Of a stretch of 48,217 nucleotides of DNA, positions 1 to 12,456 are shown one piece after another. This DNA comes from Oehlia diaphana (lineage: Eukaryota; Glomeromycota; Glomeromycetes; Glomerales; Glomeraceae). The notes under the pieces are model-generated. The model did no database searches. It saw nothing but the letters and a program-made list of their open reading frames with translations, and was not told the origin of the DNA. Within the stretch, counting starts at the first letter, position 1. Every line of letters begins with the position of its first letter. The DNA lies in NCBI GenBank assembly GCA_003833135.1, contig QZLH01000756.1, positions 14,863-63,079 of the forward strand. The letters run 5' to 3'. Position numbers and translations under genes: made by a program.

Positions 1-1011
1 TCATATGCAATAATTCCATATCCATAAATATCACTTGCTTGAGTATATTCTTTTCCTCTTAAAACTTCTGGAGCTACATAAGGTAATACTCCATATATTT
101 TTTTATTACTACTTTGAGAGGATTTGACATTTGCCGGTTGACATAATCCCAAATCAGTAATATAAGCATTTGCATCAAAATTGCTCAATATATTCTCACA
201 ATGAAAATCATGATGAATTAATCCTTTATTATGAATATCTCTAAGACCACCTGCAATACAATACAATTGCAACAACTTACTCGTCCAACTCAGTGAAATG
301 AAATTGTTATTTAAATGTTGTCTTAAACTACCATCTATTAAATCCATCACCATTATAAAATTATTTGTTTTTGGATCTTTGGTAATACCAAAACAATGAA
401 CTACACTTGAAGGTGAACATACTATAATATTTGATTCAATCTTAAAAGAAAATTATAGTTAGTTTAACATTTATAAAGGCTAATGAAGATTTGAAAATAC
501 CTTACTTCTTTTAAAAAATCTGTTGTAATGTCTTGTGAATTATGTAAACATTTTAAAGCAACTTTTGTTTCACCATTTCTTTCCAATTGATTATTGTCAT
601 AATTAATTTTCTAAGGACCATCTTTCCAAACTGCTTTAAAAGTAGTTCCAAATCCCCCTTTTGCTAAATATTCAACATCTTCAAATTTATCATATTCAAT
701 CCATTCTATGATTTGAGTATGCCATTTAGCATTTAATTGTGCTTTTTGAATAAATTCATTAACGTCATGATTTCCACTTGTCCAATTTTTGAAATTTTGT
801 TAAAATCTTTTAGAATTACATGACTGACAATAAAGATAATCAACATTAGGCTGTAAACAATTTTTACATAAACCATATACTTTATAACGTTTTTTTAATT
901 CTTTGTCATTTATTAGTTTATCAATTAACGATTTTTGTTCTTCAGTCAAATTCCATTTGTCAAATCTTTTATTTGTTCAATAACATCATCACTTAGTTTA
1001 ATTTCATCCAT
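1..1011 (-). pseudogene. Protein kinase pseudogene with Cys-rich N-terminus, cut by the window edge
   Basis: On the minus strand from an ATG at 1011 the reading matches the fungal kinase family with a short zinc-ribbon-like N-terminus (CKNC...YCQSC), a glycine loop (AKGGFGTTFKA), the VALK lysine, the catalytic loop HHDFHCEN in place of HRDxxxxN, DLG in place of DFG, and a YVAPE motif. A 65-bp intron lies at 441-505 (GTAAGG..AAG) and joins codons in phase 0. Three lesions break it: a one-base deletion near 960-966, an in-frame TAA at 800-802 where CAA is likely ancestral, and a TAG at 611-613. The C-terminal lobe continues past position 1 and cannot be assessed. The domain identity is clear. 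That the gene is dead is an inference from the three lesions; sequencing error is unlikely to explain all of them. The nearest intact relative here is the kinase at 35887-38345. Confidence 0.85.
441..505 (-). other. Intron of the kinase pseudogene
   Basis: The donor GTAAGG (reading down from 505) and the acceptor AAG (ending at 441) flank coding sequence that reads through in one frame from FLKE to IESN when the 65 bp are removed. Confidence 0.7.
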
Positions 1012-1444
1012 TTTAATAAATAAGTTTTTAACAAAAAATATGCTATTAATCCGTATGTAAAATTACTAAAAAATAATAAGGAAAAAAAAAATGAAAAAAA
1101 AGTGGTGAAACGTTATTTTATGAAATGGATTTCAAGATCGGCAACAAAATTGTGAAACAAGACTAGTTAAAATACACAATAATATGATTGGCAATTAAAT
1201 TTATCCAATTTTGGCAAAGTAGGGTTTTTATTTAAATATTCTATAATGGGTAAGATCAAATGACGAAATAAATAAATAAAAAATATTCAAATATAGCGAG
1301 TATTATGTAATTAAAAAGTTATGTATTGCAATGAAATAAATTTTTTTCATAAGTAAAATTAAAATTTATGATAAATAACTTCTATATTGAGAAAAAGATA
1401 ATGAATGTATATATCGTTATTTTGTATATGATAAATTTATTCAA

Positions 1445-1534
1445 ATGGTTGAAATTGGTAGAGGAGCTTTTGATAAAGTGAGTGAATCAAGTTTTGTTAG
1501 TACAGGATTAGTCACACTGTCAAGTATGACTTAA
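1445..1534 (+). pseudogene. Kinase glycine-loop remnant
   Basis: A 29-codon open stretch beginning MVEIGRGAFDKV and ending in TAA resembles the start of a kinase catalytic domain (EIGRGAFGKV is the usual form of the glycine-rich loop), followed by a STGL...L segment where the strand leading to the VALK lysine should be. The third loop glycine is replaced by Asp. Nothing downstream continues the domain convincingly. I read it as a small fossil of a second kinase gene, opposite in strand to the pseudogene at 1-1011. A chance match is possible because the similarity covers only about 25 residues. Confidence 0.4.
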
Positions 1535-3298
1535 TGAGCGAGGGAAGGAATCAACTTTTTATGTCGTACATTAGGATGAAATCAAGAATCAAGTTGGGCA
1601 CATTAATTAACAATTTTTTTGGTAGTAAATGTATACATTTTGAAAATAATGACAGTGATACAAATCATCTAAAGACGGAGGAGATTTCATTAAAAGAAAG
1701 TTACAATTTTTTTTCAATTCTCTTTTATTGAATTAATCAATGATTTTATATTTTTAAATAATGAAACATTGTTATTTAATTCATTATCATGAATTCAGGA
1801 TTTTAAAAAGTTTCATAAAGATTATATAGATTATATAGATTTTATAAAGTTTACTTTATGTAAGAATTCTTTAACTATCTGCCCAAATACCATTAATCAA
1901 TTTCGTTTCTTTGATAAACATGTAATATTAAAGGAATAATTTAAGACGGAGATTAAAAATATTTTTTTTTACAATTAAATTTACTATAGTATTGACCGTA
2001 ATACTTGTAATTTTATGTTCGGAATGCAATTACTAAGATCTTAATAATGTTAGAAGTTTGCTCAATTGTAAAAGAAAAAAAAATAATAATTAAAATCAAA
2101 TTATTTATTATAAACTTTTATATTAGGTTCACATGTACAAATTTAAAGTAATTTGAAAGTTTCCTGATGATTTTATAATTTATATTTTATGAGCTATGAC
2201 ATTAGAAGGGGAGCGGTAAAACAACTTATTCACATGAATACAGATTAATTTTAGATAGATCAGGTGTTGGTCACATAAAATTTGCCTTTTTTGGATATGA
2301 ACGAGTAAAAAAGGAAACAAAAAAAGTCTTAGTATTTCAATAACACGTGACTGTAAATACAATATCTCTAATCGTTACGTTTTAAAAAATATGAAACTAA
2401 AAATTTTTGCATGATTACTACAGGATTTATTACGTTTTAAGCAGAAATCATAATAAAATATTTATTATACTTTATTGTTAAAACATTGCAAGTGTTTTAT
2501 ATTACATAATATCAATTAAATTACAAGTCATAAAAATACATATAATATAATTACTTAATTATCAAGCATATGAAATAAATAAAATTTAGAAAAAAAAAAA
2601 TAACATTCTATAAAATAAATATTCCAAATGGTATGATAGACAGGAACTGTTGAAACTTCCCAGATCTCAAGTCAAGATCATTTAACATGTTTGACATACA
2701 AAGTAGAAGGAATCGTGGAGTTGAATTAGGGAAAGATAGGTTAATATTTTGTAAAAATGTTTTCTTTTTGGGCATAATTATTATTTTATTTGAATTTTAT
2801 TTCTTTTAAAAAATTCTCTGACTATTTTAAAAAACTACAGTGAGTATCTTACAGTTTAATCAATATAAACGTTCTTTTTTCAAAAAAAATCTTTGATTCA
2901 TTGATATCAATTACATCATTAATTATACCTGTAGTAAAACCATTGAAGCGCAAATGCCAAGAAATCTTTTAAAATAATTTTAGTGAACTCTTATTATCCA
3001 ATTATAAATTGATTATAGTATTGATTTTTGAATACGTTCCACAGCTGTGGGTTTGAACTTTGAGTATTAACATTAACATATATAATAAAAAAAATATTGA
3101 TTTATTAAAATAAGTAAAATAAAATAAGATAAATAGTTTATCACAAGAAAAAAAAATAAGATTAAATAAATAAAACAAAATAAAATAATAAAGTTCAATA
3201 AAGTAAAATAAAATATTTTTTTGGTAAATATGAATAAGATAACAAGTTTTATTAAGCTTTATTAATTTGATCAAAATTTTTTGACAATATTCAGAGTG
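1535..3298. other. AT-rich intergenic DNA, no gene recognised
   Basis: No reading frame here shows a recognisable family or a convincing splice structure. Short open frames at 2180-2362 (-) and 3002-3391 (-) are of low complexity and typical of chance frames in AT-rich DNA. Confidence 0.5.
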
Positions 3299-3651
3299 GT
3301 ATGGATCAGTGTTGGCCAGTGACCAAATGACCTCAAATGACTCAAATGACTGGTCACGTGTCATTTGGGTCATTTCAACTTTAAATGACAAATGACCTAG
3401 TCATTTAAAAATTACATCATAATTCTGGCCAGAAATATTCATACAATTACACTATTTCATGGATAAAATTTTCACGTGATATTATAAGTTCATAATTCTG
3501 GCCGGCATCATTAACTTGGCCCGAATTATAACGCATTAATTTAAATGACTCAAATGACAAATGACCCAAATGAGCAGGTCATTTGAAGGTCATTCGGGGG
3601 TCATCTCAAAATGGGCAAATGACCTAGTCATTTGCCATCACTGGTACGGAT
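3299..3651. mobile_element. Non-autonomous hAT-like element with 8-bp target duplication
   Basis: The element runs from CAGTGTTGGCC at 3307 to an inverted end ...GCCATCACTG at 3643 (337 bp). Its ends fit the hAT terminal pattern YARNG. It is flanked by GTATGGAT (3299-3306) and GTACGGAT (3644-3651), an 8-bp duplication with one C/T difference at a CpG. Both arms consist of reiterated CAAATGAC words, direct on the left and inverted toward the right. The centre carries AATTCTGGCC at 3421-3430 and 3494-3503 and TTGGCCCGAATTATA at 3516-3530. It encodes no protein, so it would depend on a transposase supplied from elsewhere. Confidence 0.8.
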
Positions 3652-4261
3652 CAACTGATTCTTTCTCCAGAATTTTTACCAACATGATCTACTGCGTTTC
3701 TCATTTTTCATATGTATTCTAGGAACTTTAGCTTTTACAAGGTGTGAAACCATATTTGTCACTCTCGTTTAATTTCTTAACACAATAATGCCGGTTAGTC
3801 ACATGTATTCCCTTTTCACATTTTAACAAGCTACGATAAAGAGTTTTCATAAGTTTGTTCTAGACTTCTAAAAGGATTATGTAAAAATGTAAAGAACAAT
3901 AGGATCATCAAATGCATATTTAAATGACAATTTTTTCAGGTAATGAAATTCTTTAAAAGGAATTATAATTTTTGTAAGTCATGAGAATTTTAAAATCTTA
4001 CGTCAAGCAGATTTATTTGATTCTAGCAGGTTCCAAATGATAAATTATTCAGATTACTAATAATTTTTTTTTTTTTATAAATAAATTTATAAAATTACAT
4101 TTAAGAATTAGATATATCAGAGCTGATTGTTTCATTAACATTGAATAAGTTAAATTTGGATGTTAGTGATTTTTTTATTAAAAGATAAGAATATAAAGAA
4201 AAATAAAAATTCGGAGATTGGAAATTTTTAGCTAAAATTAATAGCAAGTGAAAGTTTAGAG
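3652..4261. other. Intergenic, nothing recognised
   Basis: AT-rich sequence with homopolymer T runs. I see no coding signal or repeat structure. Confidence 0.4.
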
Positions 4262-4492
4262 TTGCCGATTCAATTGAATATATTTTACATAGTAGTAATC
4301 TTAATGAAGGTGTTTATTGAAGATGAATCTAGGATGGGATTCATTAAAGGAAATAATGATGACATTTATGGAGCTTGGTTAAGTATCGTTCTTGGACTTA
4401 TTGGTGGAATTCTGTGGGTTATATTTATATCAAATAGTTTTGTTTTAAAAATATTTATTACTTCTTTTATACAAAAACTAAAGAATGAATAA
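4262..4492 (+). pseudogene. Possible membrane-protein fragment
   Basis: An open frame ending in a charged KLKNE tail contains a hydrophobic stretch (AWLSIVLGLIGGILWVIF) that would form one membrane segment. The first ATG in frame is at 4304. The frame is open a little further upstream, but no start context or exon partner is visible. It may be the last exon of a decayed membrane protein or simply a chance AT-rich frame. The family is not recognised. Confidence 0.2.
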
Positions 4493-4855
4493 TTTAGAAA
4501 TCTTAAAATGCTTATGTTTTTTTTACACGTCAGTACACATATTTTTTTCATAGAAAAAATTTGGTATTTCTTTATTTTTTTTAATAACTAAGATTATTAA
4601 ATAAAAACATTAAATACTTATTAAATTAACCCACTTAAATCTGAAATTTGATATATTGCCTTTATTATCGTCATTTCGAAATTGTAGCTTCACTATAGTA
4701 CGTATTACATGACGATCTATTTAATTGATCAATGAAATACACCCCAAGATTTTTAGGGACTCACTCAACAGTAACACGGCATTAACTTTTAACATATAAT
4801 TTAATATATATGATAAATTTTAATGATGCAGCGATACATTTTTTTTAGAGAGAAT

Positions 4856-4861
<6 letters not shown>

Positions 4862-4914
<53 letters not shown>
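4862..4914. repeat. Poly(T) run of 53
   Basis: An uninterrupted T homopolymer. Length in the assembly may be unreliable. No coding remnant beside it supports a retroposed poly(A) tail. Confidence 0.95.
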
Positions 4915-4915
<1 letters not shown>

Positions 4916-6321
4916 ATTATAACGCTAACAATTCCCGTTTCTAAACATTTATCTGTAATGTCAATGAAATGGCTGTAAGTTCGTGGTGGTAAATAAATTT
5001 CACGAAATTACTTGCGGCAAACTTTCCGAAGCGTATGTCTGTCCTATCTGTCCCTCTATTTACTTCTCGTTGAAATTTATTTTTTATCATGATATTTTGA
5101 TATTTTTTAGTAAAATTTTAAACGTTTTATTATTTTTATTTTTTTAACATAATTTTTTTTTATCTTGTAACTTATTAATGAAATAGGCAATGTTGTATTA
5201 ATGGAATTCTGTTTGGTACTTCGCTTGAAAAGATTCTAATCACAAAAATCAATAAATAGAGATTTTTTCCTAAAAAAAAAAAAAAAACTAAATATTGACA
5301 ATCACTTGATAATTTTGAACAGGCGGCCGGTTAAATATTTGATTATTTTAGCTTAGAGGCTTGGATTTGCCGCTTGTGTAACTAAAGTCTTGAGTCAACT
5401 CAAGTTGACTCGACTTGAGTCCAAGATTTATTTTGGCTATTTTAAATAAATTTGAAATTGAAATCTATCCCTTGAAGTATACCTTAGAAAATATTACTTA
5501 AAACAAAAATTTATTTTTAATTTTTGATCTATGAAAAGGTTTTCTCAAAAAACTTTTAATAAAATATATGATAATCAAATAAATTACAAATATACTATGT
5601 AAAAATATTTATAAATCTACTTAATTTTTTTATATATTAAACTTACTAATAATTAAATTGTATATTTGTAGCTGTAGAAATAGGGGGAAAAGAAACAAGT
5701 AAAGGAAGAAAGTTTTTAATAAATTATTATAAGATTTGTTTAATAATATTATGTGGTCGTTTTTTATGAAATTTATCTTATCTTTTTTTAGATCTTGGAC
5801 GTTATTTAACTAAAATTTAGTACAGTATATAAGAACTTACGCTTAAGTGAAAAATATAATTAAATTTCAAATTATTTAAATCCTTTATCAACTTGATTCA
5901 TTTCTGCTTTTAATACACTCATGACAATTTTTTAAAAAAATAATAAAAATTTTATATATATAAAATAATTAATATCGATTTTTTCAACCAATATTTTGAA
6001 TTTAATGACTAAGGACAAAAAAATTATTATTACGAGGGTTGTTACATAAACAGCAAACACTTGCTTTTAAAGGGAAAAAATGGAGTTACGATATTATAGT
6101 AACTTGTATCATGCGATAATTTACAATTTATAGAATTCTTTTATACTTTCATGGAATTATAGTCAGAGTTCATTCAAAATCTTTCCATAATGAACTTCTA
6201 GATTAATTGTTTACTATAATTCTTTAGGATTTTGAACTCCCTACTTTAAATATATATACTAGAAGGTTTCTTTGAACGCTACAAATAAATTATAAATTTT
6301 TTGAAATAATAGAATAATTAA
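4915..6321. other. Intergenic, no gene recognised
   Basis: Apart from a short reiterated-word patch at 5388-5425, this stretch shows no coding signal. Long A and T runs are common. Confidence 0.4.
5388..5425. repeat. Short arm of GAGTCAACTC/CTTGAGTC words
   Basis: The patch consists of overlapping direct and inverted copies of TTGAGTC / GAGTCAA. It resembles the word arrays in the arms of the hAT-like elements here and may be a fragment of one, but no ends or target duplication are visible. Confidence 0.4.
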
Positions 6322-6736
6322 TATAAACGTTATTTATCAGATAATGTGTCCTCAAATTGGCTAGCTATAGTTAGTAAAAGAAGGAGAGAATGTAAGATAA
6401 GAAACATTATAGACGAAAATTATGAAACTTGTCAATTATGTTATGAAATATTCAAACCTAATTTAAGTGGAATCAAAGTCATTGATGACATTATCAGAAA
6501 TATACGAATTAATTATGTTACAGGTTCAAACTGTTTGATATTGGAGTTTGTTCCCTATGATCAATTCAAAAATATAGAATTATTGCCGAAAGAGGATTTA
6601 GTAAAATTTATAAAGCCATTTGGGTTGATGGTCCAATTACTTTTATCATACTATTGTTCGTAAGAATAATTATAATTATACTGTTGTTCTCAAAAAACTT
6701 AATAATTCTAAAACATTACACCCAAGGAACTGAATG
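6322..6736 (+). pseudogene. Kinase pseudogene, N-terminal region through the catalytic lysine
   Basis: The first frame carries a single Cys pair (CQLCYEIF), then GSNCLILEFVPYDQFKNIE, the segment that normally leads into the kinase domain in this family. After a frame change near 6575 the second frame gives the glycine loop (AERGFSKIYKAIWVDGPIT). After another change near 6640 the third frame gives the VVLKKLNNSKTLHP strand with the catalytic lysine, ending in TGA at about 6732. Two frameshifts, no usable ATG and no downstream lobe make this a fossil. The alignment across three frames is strong evidence of descent from the same family as the intact kinase at 35887-38345, which is in the opposite orientation. 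Confidence 0.75.
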
Positions 6737-7652
6737 AGGTTTAGTCCTGCAATATTTTAATTTTTAGCGTGATGATAAAATAATATTTTTTTTTTATTTA
6801 GCTTGGTATATTGTCAGATTTTATCGAATAGTAATAATAATATCATCACACAAATAAATTCAAATTGAATTTCTTTTCAATGTAAATAAATATCATTACA
6901 GCTGAAATTTCAAACTTGAAAATTTAATTTTATTTAAATTTTGATTACATTTCTTTTAAGGTATTTAAACTAACTATTGAATTTCTGAAAAATTTGAAGG
7001 AAAAAATTTGATCTTATAATGAAAAGTATAATGAATAATCAATTTGTAAATATTATTAATATAAAAATAATAAATATTAAATGCATTTTTCAAAAAAAAA
7101 ATTAAGTTTTAAATTTTATAAAGTTTCGATTAATTAATAAATAAATAAAAATTTTATTTATTTACCATAAAACATATATATTTGATATGTACAAATAACT
7201 ATTTTAAAAGCAATAAGAAGATATTTAGGGTTTAATTTCAATTAATTTTCTTGTATACTTTGATTGGAATATTTTGTATTTGATACTACAATTGTTAGTT
7301 TTCATAACAGAAAATATTATGGACTACAGGTTTTTTTTTTTATTTACTCAAAGTTACTACCATTTCAAAAGAAACTCTTATTCCAAAATGAAATAAATTT
7401 ATAAATTTTCGGAGTTGTATAATTTTATTTAGTATTCCATAAAAAGATAACAAAAGAACCATGTAAATCATAAATATTTCTGATCAGATGGAGGTGTAAT
7501 TCCGGACCTGCTGATCTACTTTATTTGTTACAGTACATATAATATCATAAAGTAAATTCTTATTATAAAACGTATATATCCAATAAGAAAATTACTACGC
7601 AATTTCAGGTATATTAAGTATTAAATAAGTGAAGTCTTCTCAAAAATATACT
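6737..7652. other. Intergenic, nothing recognised
   Basis: AT-rich sequence without coding signal or obvious repeats. Confidence 0.4.
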
Positions 7653-8100
7653 ATGAACGAAGAAAATACACCTACACCACCACCTGCTAGTCAGACTATA
7701 CTTATATAATATATATTTTCTATGTTTCTACCTGGTCTTTATGATAATAACTTGGAGATAATTAAATAATTAATAATGATCTATAAATAGAAATAAAAAG
7801 GTTATCCTATGATCACTCAGATAAATGAGTTATTGAATTACTAGGCTAATATCAGAACGCTCATCCACGCTTACTCAGGCATATATACCAGATTTCATCT
7901 AGACTCACAAAGAATCCCGACAAATAATTATATTTGGAAAACCTTAGACATATATATACGTGAGCAGACCCATGAACTAAATCGTAAAAAAGCCTTCATT
8001 GCAATTAAAGCTCAAGAACACAATAACTCACCTAATATCAGGGATAATAAATAAATTTCATTAAGAATAAGGTGGTATCCTATCACCAACCAGAATAATT
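7653..8100 (+). pseudogene. Degenerate reading frame of unknown family
   Basis: An ATG at 7653 opens a short frame MNEENTPTPPPASQT then stops. From 7809 a frame of 82 codons, interrupted by a single TAG, runs to TAA at 8052-8054 with balanced composition (for example TRFHLDSQRIPTNNYIWKTL and IREQTHELNRKKAFIAIKAQ), unlike the low-complexity chance frames nearby. One further short open segment follows to about 8100. The proline-rich N-terminus and helical charged segment would suit a Gag-like or DNA-binding protein of a mobile element, but I do not recognise the family. Confidence 0.4.
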
Positions 8101-8219
8101 AGTAATAATCAACAAGAAAATCTAGGAAGATGCTTCTATAAAGGTCCAAAACTACTCCTATTTATAAGAAATTTTTACATTATATTTAAAATAAATTTCA
8201 CTATACTTGATATTTTATT

Positions 8220-8540
8220 ACTTATAATGAGTCATAATTATTAATATTTACGATAAGACAAACCCTGACAATAAAATAACTTATAATGAGTCATAAATAT
8301 TAACATTAACAATAAGATGAATAATTACAAATCCTGATTACTAATTTCCATTATATATTTTTTATTTATAATGAATTATGACTATTAATATTTACAATGA
8401 GATGAATAATTACAAACCCTGATTACTATTTTTCCATTATATTCTTTAAATAACTAATAATGAGTTATAATCATTAATATTTACAATATGATGAATAATT
8501 ACAAACACAGATTACTAATTTTCCATTGTATTCTTTACTT
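8220..8540. repeat. Tandem repeat, about 88-bp unit, 3-4 copies
   Basis: Copies beginning TTATAATGAGT(C/T)ATAA start near 8220, 8279, 8364 and 8453. Each full copy goes on through GATGAATAATTACAAA(C/T)CC and ATTACTAATTTTCCATTATA. The first copy is internally deleted (59 bp). Divergence between copies indicates an old array. Confidence 0.8.
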
Positions 8541-8840
8541 AATTATTAATTATTAAAATAAAACTTTATTAATATTTAATAATGCCCAACTTTATAAAAT
8601 ATTATTCATTATTTTACATTTGGTAAATTGAGCTATAGTTACCAATTTTTACAATAAAATGATTTGTAATGAGTTATTATAATTAGATTGTATTATTTCC
8701 AGTAATATATTGCACATATATATAATGTACTTGATCAATATGACATATTTTAACACATTTTTTGTGCTACAATATTTCATGACTTGCTATGTCCATATGT
8801 CATATTTATTTTGATTTACTGTTTCTTATAATTCTTCCTT

Positions 8841-9056
8841 GGTCATTTGAATGTAATTTTGGCCAGCATTATAATTTTGCCTAAACTACATTCGATTATA
8901 GTCACATGATTATTTATGTGATAAATATTAGCCAATCAAAATCAAATGATTGAAATGATTAAATAACAAATGATGAATAATGACAAATGATTACATAAAT
9001 CATTTAAATGGTCAAATGACCAGGTTATTATTAGATTATGGTGTCATTTGGGATCC
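8841..9056. mobile_element. Degraded element related to the CAAATGAC hAT-like family
   Basis: The stretch has the same ingredients as the element at 3307-3643: GGTCATTTGAATG on the left, AATTTTGGCCAGCATTATAA at 8855-8874, clustered CAAATGA words at 8940-9030 and GTGTCATTTGG at the right. Clean termini and a target duplication are no longer visible. Confidence 0.5.
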
Positions 9057-9084
9057 ATATTCATTTCAGCTCAAAATTATCATT

Positions 9085-10180
9085 GTATTAAACTTTTTTA
9101 ATGCTATTTAAATGAAGATGACAAAATAAAATTAAATAAATATGGAACTAATAATAATTTATTCCTTATTTAATTATTCTAATTTTATTAAATACTTAAA
9201 TATAAATAAAATTTGTTGTACTAGTATTAAATGTTTGATTAATATTTCAGCGAAAAAATGCGATGATAAGCTAAGAAATTTAGTTTACAGGTCATTATTG
9301 GAAGTGACCATTGAAAATGAAGGAAATTTACATTCTTTTGAAGGTGTATCAGATACGATTAATAATGATAAATATTTTTAATGATAATATGGACTTCAAC
9401 CTTACAGAAATTTAACACTCCATATTATATGTAATACTTCATATCAAAATTTTTATATTCTAATTGCAATTCAATCTCATTGATTTTTTTTTTGGATTTC
9501 TGTGATATCAATAATGATTCATTAATTGAAAAATATTTATCACAAATAATTATTTTACAATATAATCTCGAAAGTATTTCATTTGGATTTAGTGATTATA
9601 AGTTATATTTACGTTCTGCATGATTTTGTGTACAAATATATAAAACCATTTTTATCATTTAAAAATTCTAATTGTAAATACTTTAAATACAACAATATTT
9701 TGAAAATATTGACTTTAAAAATTATAATTACTATCTTACAAGAGGTTTTTGATCAATTGAATGTTTTAGAATCTATTCACATTATTTATTATTATTCTGA
9801 TAAATTTTGATTTTTTTCATCAAATTATTAAGGTTAATAAATTGAGGTCTTTATTTATGAAAGAAATATTACATATTGAATCATTACATTTTCTATTACC
9901 AAAACATGACGATTATTTAGAAAATTTGGGATTTGGAATTATGAATATAATGAACGAAAACAATAATTATAGGAATTTATTATAAAAAGATTAGCTATTT
10001 TGATCCGAGTATACCTGATGATAAGAATATTTATCTATTCATTGAAAATAATCAGCATAACTTTAATTATCTACAAAAATAGGACAAGTTCTTCCTTTTA
10101 AATTAGAATATTTATGTTTAACTCCTGTATATAAGTGCAAGTGATTTAAATACTTTTATTAAGAAATTACTTATCAACCA
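9085..10180 (+). pseudogene. F-box/LRR-like pseudogene lacking the F-box
   Basis: Nucleotide similarity to the intact F-box gene at 22342-23937 is evident along the length: AAATGAAGATGACAAA near 9110 against 22552, TTTTAATTATTCTA.TTTTATTAAAT near 9170 against 22612, ATTGAAAATGAAG..AATTTACAT near 9313, TTTTAGAATCTATTCACAT near 9766, and TTTATTAAGAAATT near 10155. The part encoding the F-box (first about 65 codons) is missing, and many frameshifts and stops split the rest into short frames, including ones at 9142-9381 and 9583-9810. It is a truncated, old paralogue in the same orientation about 13 kb upstream. Confidence 0.8.
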
Positions 10181-10808
10181 CTGGCTGCTAATTGTGTCAT
10201 ATTTTGATATTTTGCTTATATTGAGCGGTATATCTAATTTTGAAAGGTGAATACTTTTGGAATGTCAGTTTCTTCTACTACCTTTCTTTACTAATTTTGT
10301 AAGTTCATATCACTTACCCTGCCTGCTATATCTATTGTTCTTATCTAAATTTCCTGCTAATTAATTTACAAAAATAATTCCCTAATGTATTAGTGGAATT
10401 CACTGGTTTGGAGATGTATCACGAATTAATTTTTTATTATAGAAAATGCCCACCGGGACCAGGATTTGGATCATTTACTGAAAGATGACAAAATATTCTT
10501 GAAGGCTTATAAATTTTATACCTCTATTCTTTACAGATTTTGTTTATTCTTTACAGATTTTATCCATGAAATAAAACTTAACAGTTAACATGTAATAATT
10601 TTATAAAACAAAATAAAAAATATATCATCACCATTTTCAAAATGGTGTGCGCAGTCAATATCGATTCCTGATTGTGAATATCAGAATGATCAACATCACA
10701 TGATTAAAACAATTAGATCAACCAATTAAAAATTAACAATTTTAATAATCAAAAAATTTAAACTCGTGTTTTATTCTTTTATTTTCAAAAACGCGTCTCA
10801 ATTTAACA
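10181..10808. other. Intergenic, upstream of the SAM-like pseudogene
   Basis: No coding signal. It contains a direct pair of TTCTTTACAGATTTT near 10530-10560 and a perfect short hairpin at 10629-10647. Confidence 0.4.
10629..10647. repeat. Perfect 9-bp-arm hairpin
   Basis: CACCATTTT and AAAATGGTG are perfect inverted repeats separated by one base. It lies about 160 bp before the SAM-like pseudogene and could be an element end. There is no evidence of function. Confidence 0.6.
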
Positions 10809-12321
10809 ATGACTCATAATGATTGCCTCATTGGCACTTGCTTTAACTGTAAAAAGTGTCTCTATTGTGGAGCTGAACTTAGTATTTGGAAAAAAATGTG
10901 TTCATGTGATAAAACCATAAAACCACACAAAAATAACCAAACTGATAAAGTAAGAAATGTATTCTCTCGAATTTTAAAACCTGACTTGTCACCCAAACAG
11001 CTTGAATATATTCAAGAGCAGATTAATTATTTCAAATATTCCATAGATTTTAACACAGAGTTTAAATTTTCGTTCTGCTCTGCCTGCAATAGTGCATTTC
11101 AAAGAATAAAATCTAAAACTGCATTAAAAGCTTCTACTTCACATAATGTGGATATAGAACTTGATAACAATTTGGAAAATAATATTGGTATTGATTTGGA
11201 TGAAAAATCAGAAGCAGAACAAATTATTTCATTCAATTGATGATAAAATACTCTACTGGTCCAACATTGCCATCTAAATGGGTAGAAATAGAAACATCAT
11301 CACTAGATGATATTCTTGCATGTGTGCATCAATACGTTGTAAAATTAACTGGTGATAAAGAGATAATGCATTCAGATTACTTAGTATCATATAAACCAGA
11401 AAAAGCTGGAGGAGTTGGAATGCAATTGATGGACGCACAAGATTATAAAAAATTTCTTTCAGATTACAAAAAATTGTTGGATAAAAAGAAAAATATAGTG
11501 ATTTAGTATCTTTAAAAAAGAAAAAGCAGAAGAGAAAGGTAATATTTATATTCAATTTTGTATACAAATAATTATTTTTAATTTTATTTATTTAATAGGA
11601 GATTTCAGATTCTGAATAATCAAATGATGAAGAGGTCAGTGTATGTAAAAGGAAAATGCAGTTCCAAAAGTAGATGATTTTTCTGCAATTTTACAACAAG
11701 AAGGGCTTATAATACATGAATTAAGAGAGCAATACAAGTGTAATCAACATGGTGCGTCATGTTTTGTTGATGATGAAAGACATATAAAGCTTACTGCGAT
11801 GCATTTTCAGTGCTGGGCTAAGGAAATTGTAATTTTTATTTTTTTTTTTTTTGTATTATAATACTGATATAAAAATTGATTATCAGATTATTTTTAGATT
11901 TGAGGTACTACAGATAATACTCAGGTACCAAATTTACCAATTTTTTCACGATCTAACAGTGTTAAAGAAAAGCCCAAAGTATCAACACCTATGGTTTCCA
12001 ATTCAGATTATAATACAGTGCCCATTTTTTTTGCTTTTCCATCACAAATGATTCAATCATTTGCGCAAAATCCAACTACAAGTAGTTTACCAAATAATGT
12101 ATTATCATTTTCAAGACAACAACCAGTTCCATCTCTTGATGAGTTTTTTGATGAATTGTCAGGTAAAAATGGAGAACTTTTATGATTTAAAAGTACTTTT
12201 GAAGATGAACAAATTACTGTAGATCAAATTTGTGATCTTACCGATGCTGAATTTGATCAACTGGGTATAAATAAAATTGGCTGGCGTATTTAGAGCTGCA
12301 GCACAATGTTACCATCAATAA
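10809..12321 (+). pseudogene. Multi-copy Cys-rich / SAM-like protein pseudogene
   Basis: A continuous protein can be traced through several frames. It starts with a Cys-rich N-terminus (MTHNDCLIGTCFNCKKCLYC...CSC, then CSAC near codon 95), goes on to STGPTLPSKWVEIE and SDYLVSYKPEKAGG, then a K-rich linker and HIKLTAMHFQCWAKEI, and ends in VDQICDLTDAEFDQLGINKI followed by FRAAAQCYHQ, which looks like the last helices of a SAM-type domain. Two introns are evident, 11539-11598 and 11829-11897. Lesions include a one-T deletion near 11235, a frame change near 11503, TAA at 11617-11619, a frameshift near 11650, TGA at 12183-12185 (CGA likely ancestral) and a frameshift near 12290. I regard it as a high-copy fungal family, possibly carried by mobile DNA, because it ends tail-to-tail with a decayed transposase. 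The function is unknown. Confidence 0.75.
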
Positions 12322-12456
12322 ATATAGCAATATAATAAATTTATAAATTTATAATTAGTGTAAAAGTATGTAAAAATATAATAAATTTACAATTATGATG
12401 GTATAAAAATTTATTGACATTAAATAAAGTTTTATTTACAATCTATATAATTTTAT

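Noticed and set aside
3002..3391. 129-codon minus-strand frame
   Set aside because: Composition is low-complexity (F, Y, L, I, K), and its start overlaps the hAT-like element arm.
4862..4914. Poly(T) as the tail of an antisense retroposed gene
   Set aside because: No intronless coding remnant and no target duplication flank the run.
8220..8540. CRISPR-like array
   Set aside because: The about 88-bp units are contiguous and diverged, with no short repeat/unique spacer alternation, and the genome is eukaryotic.
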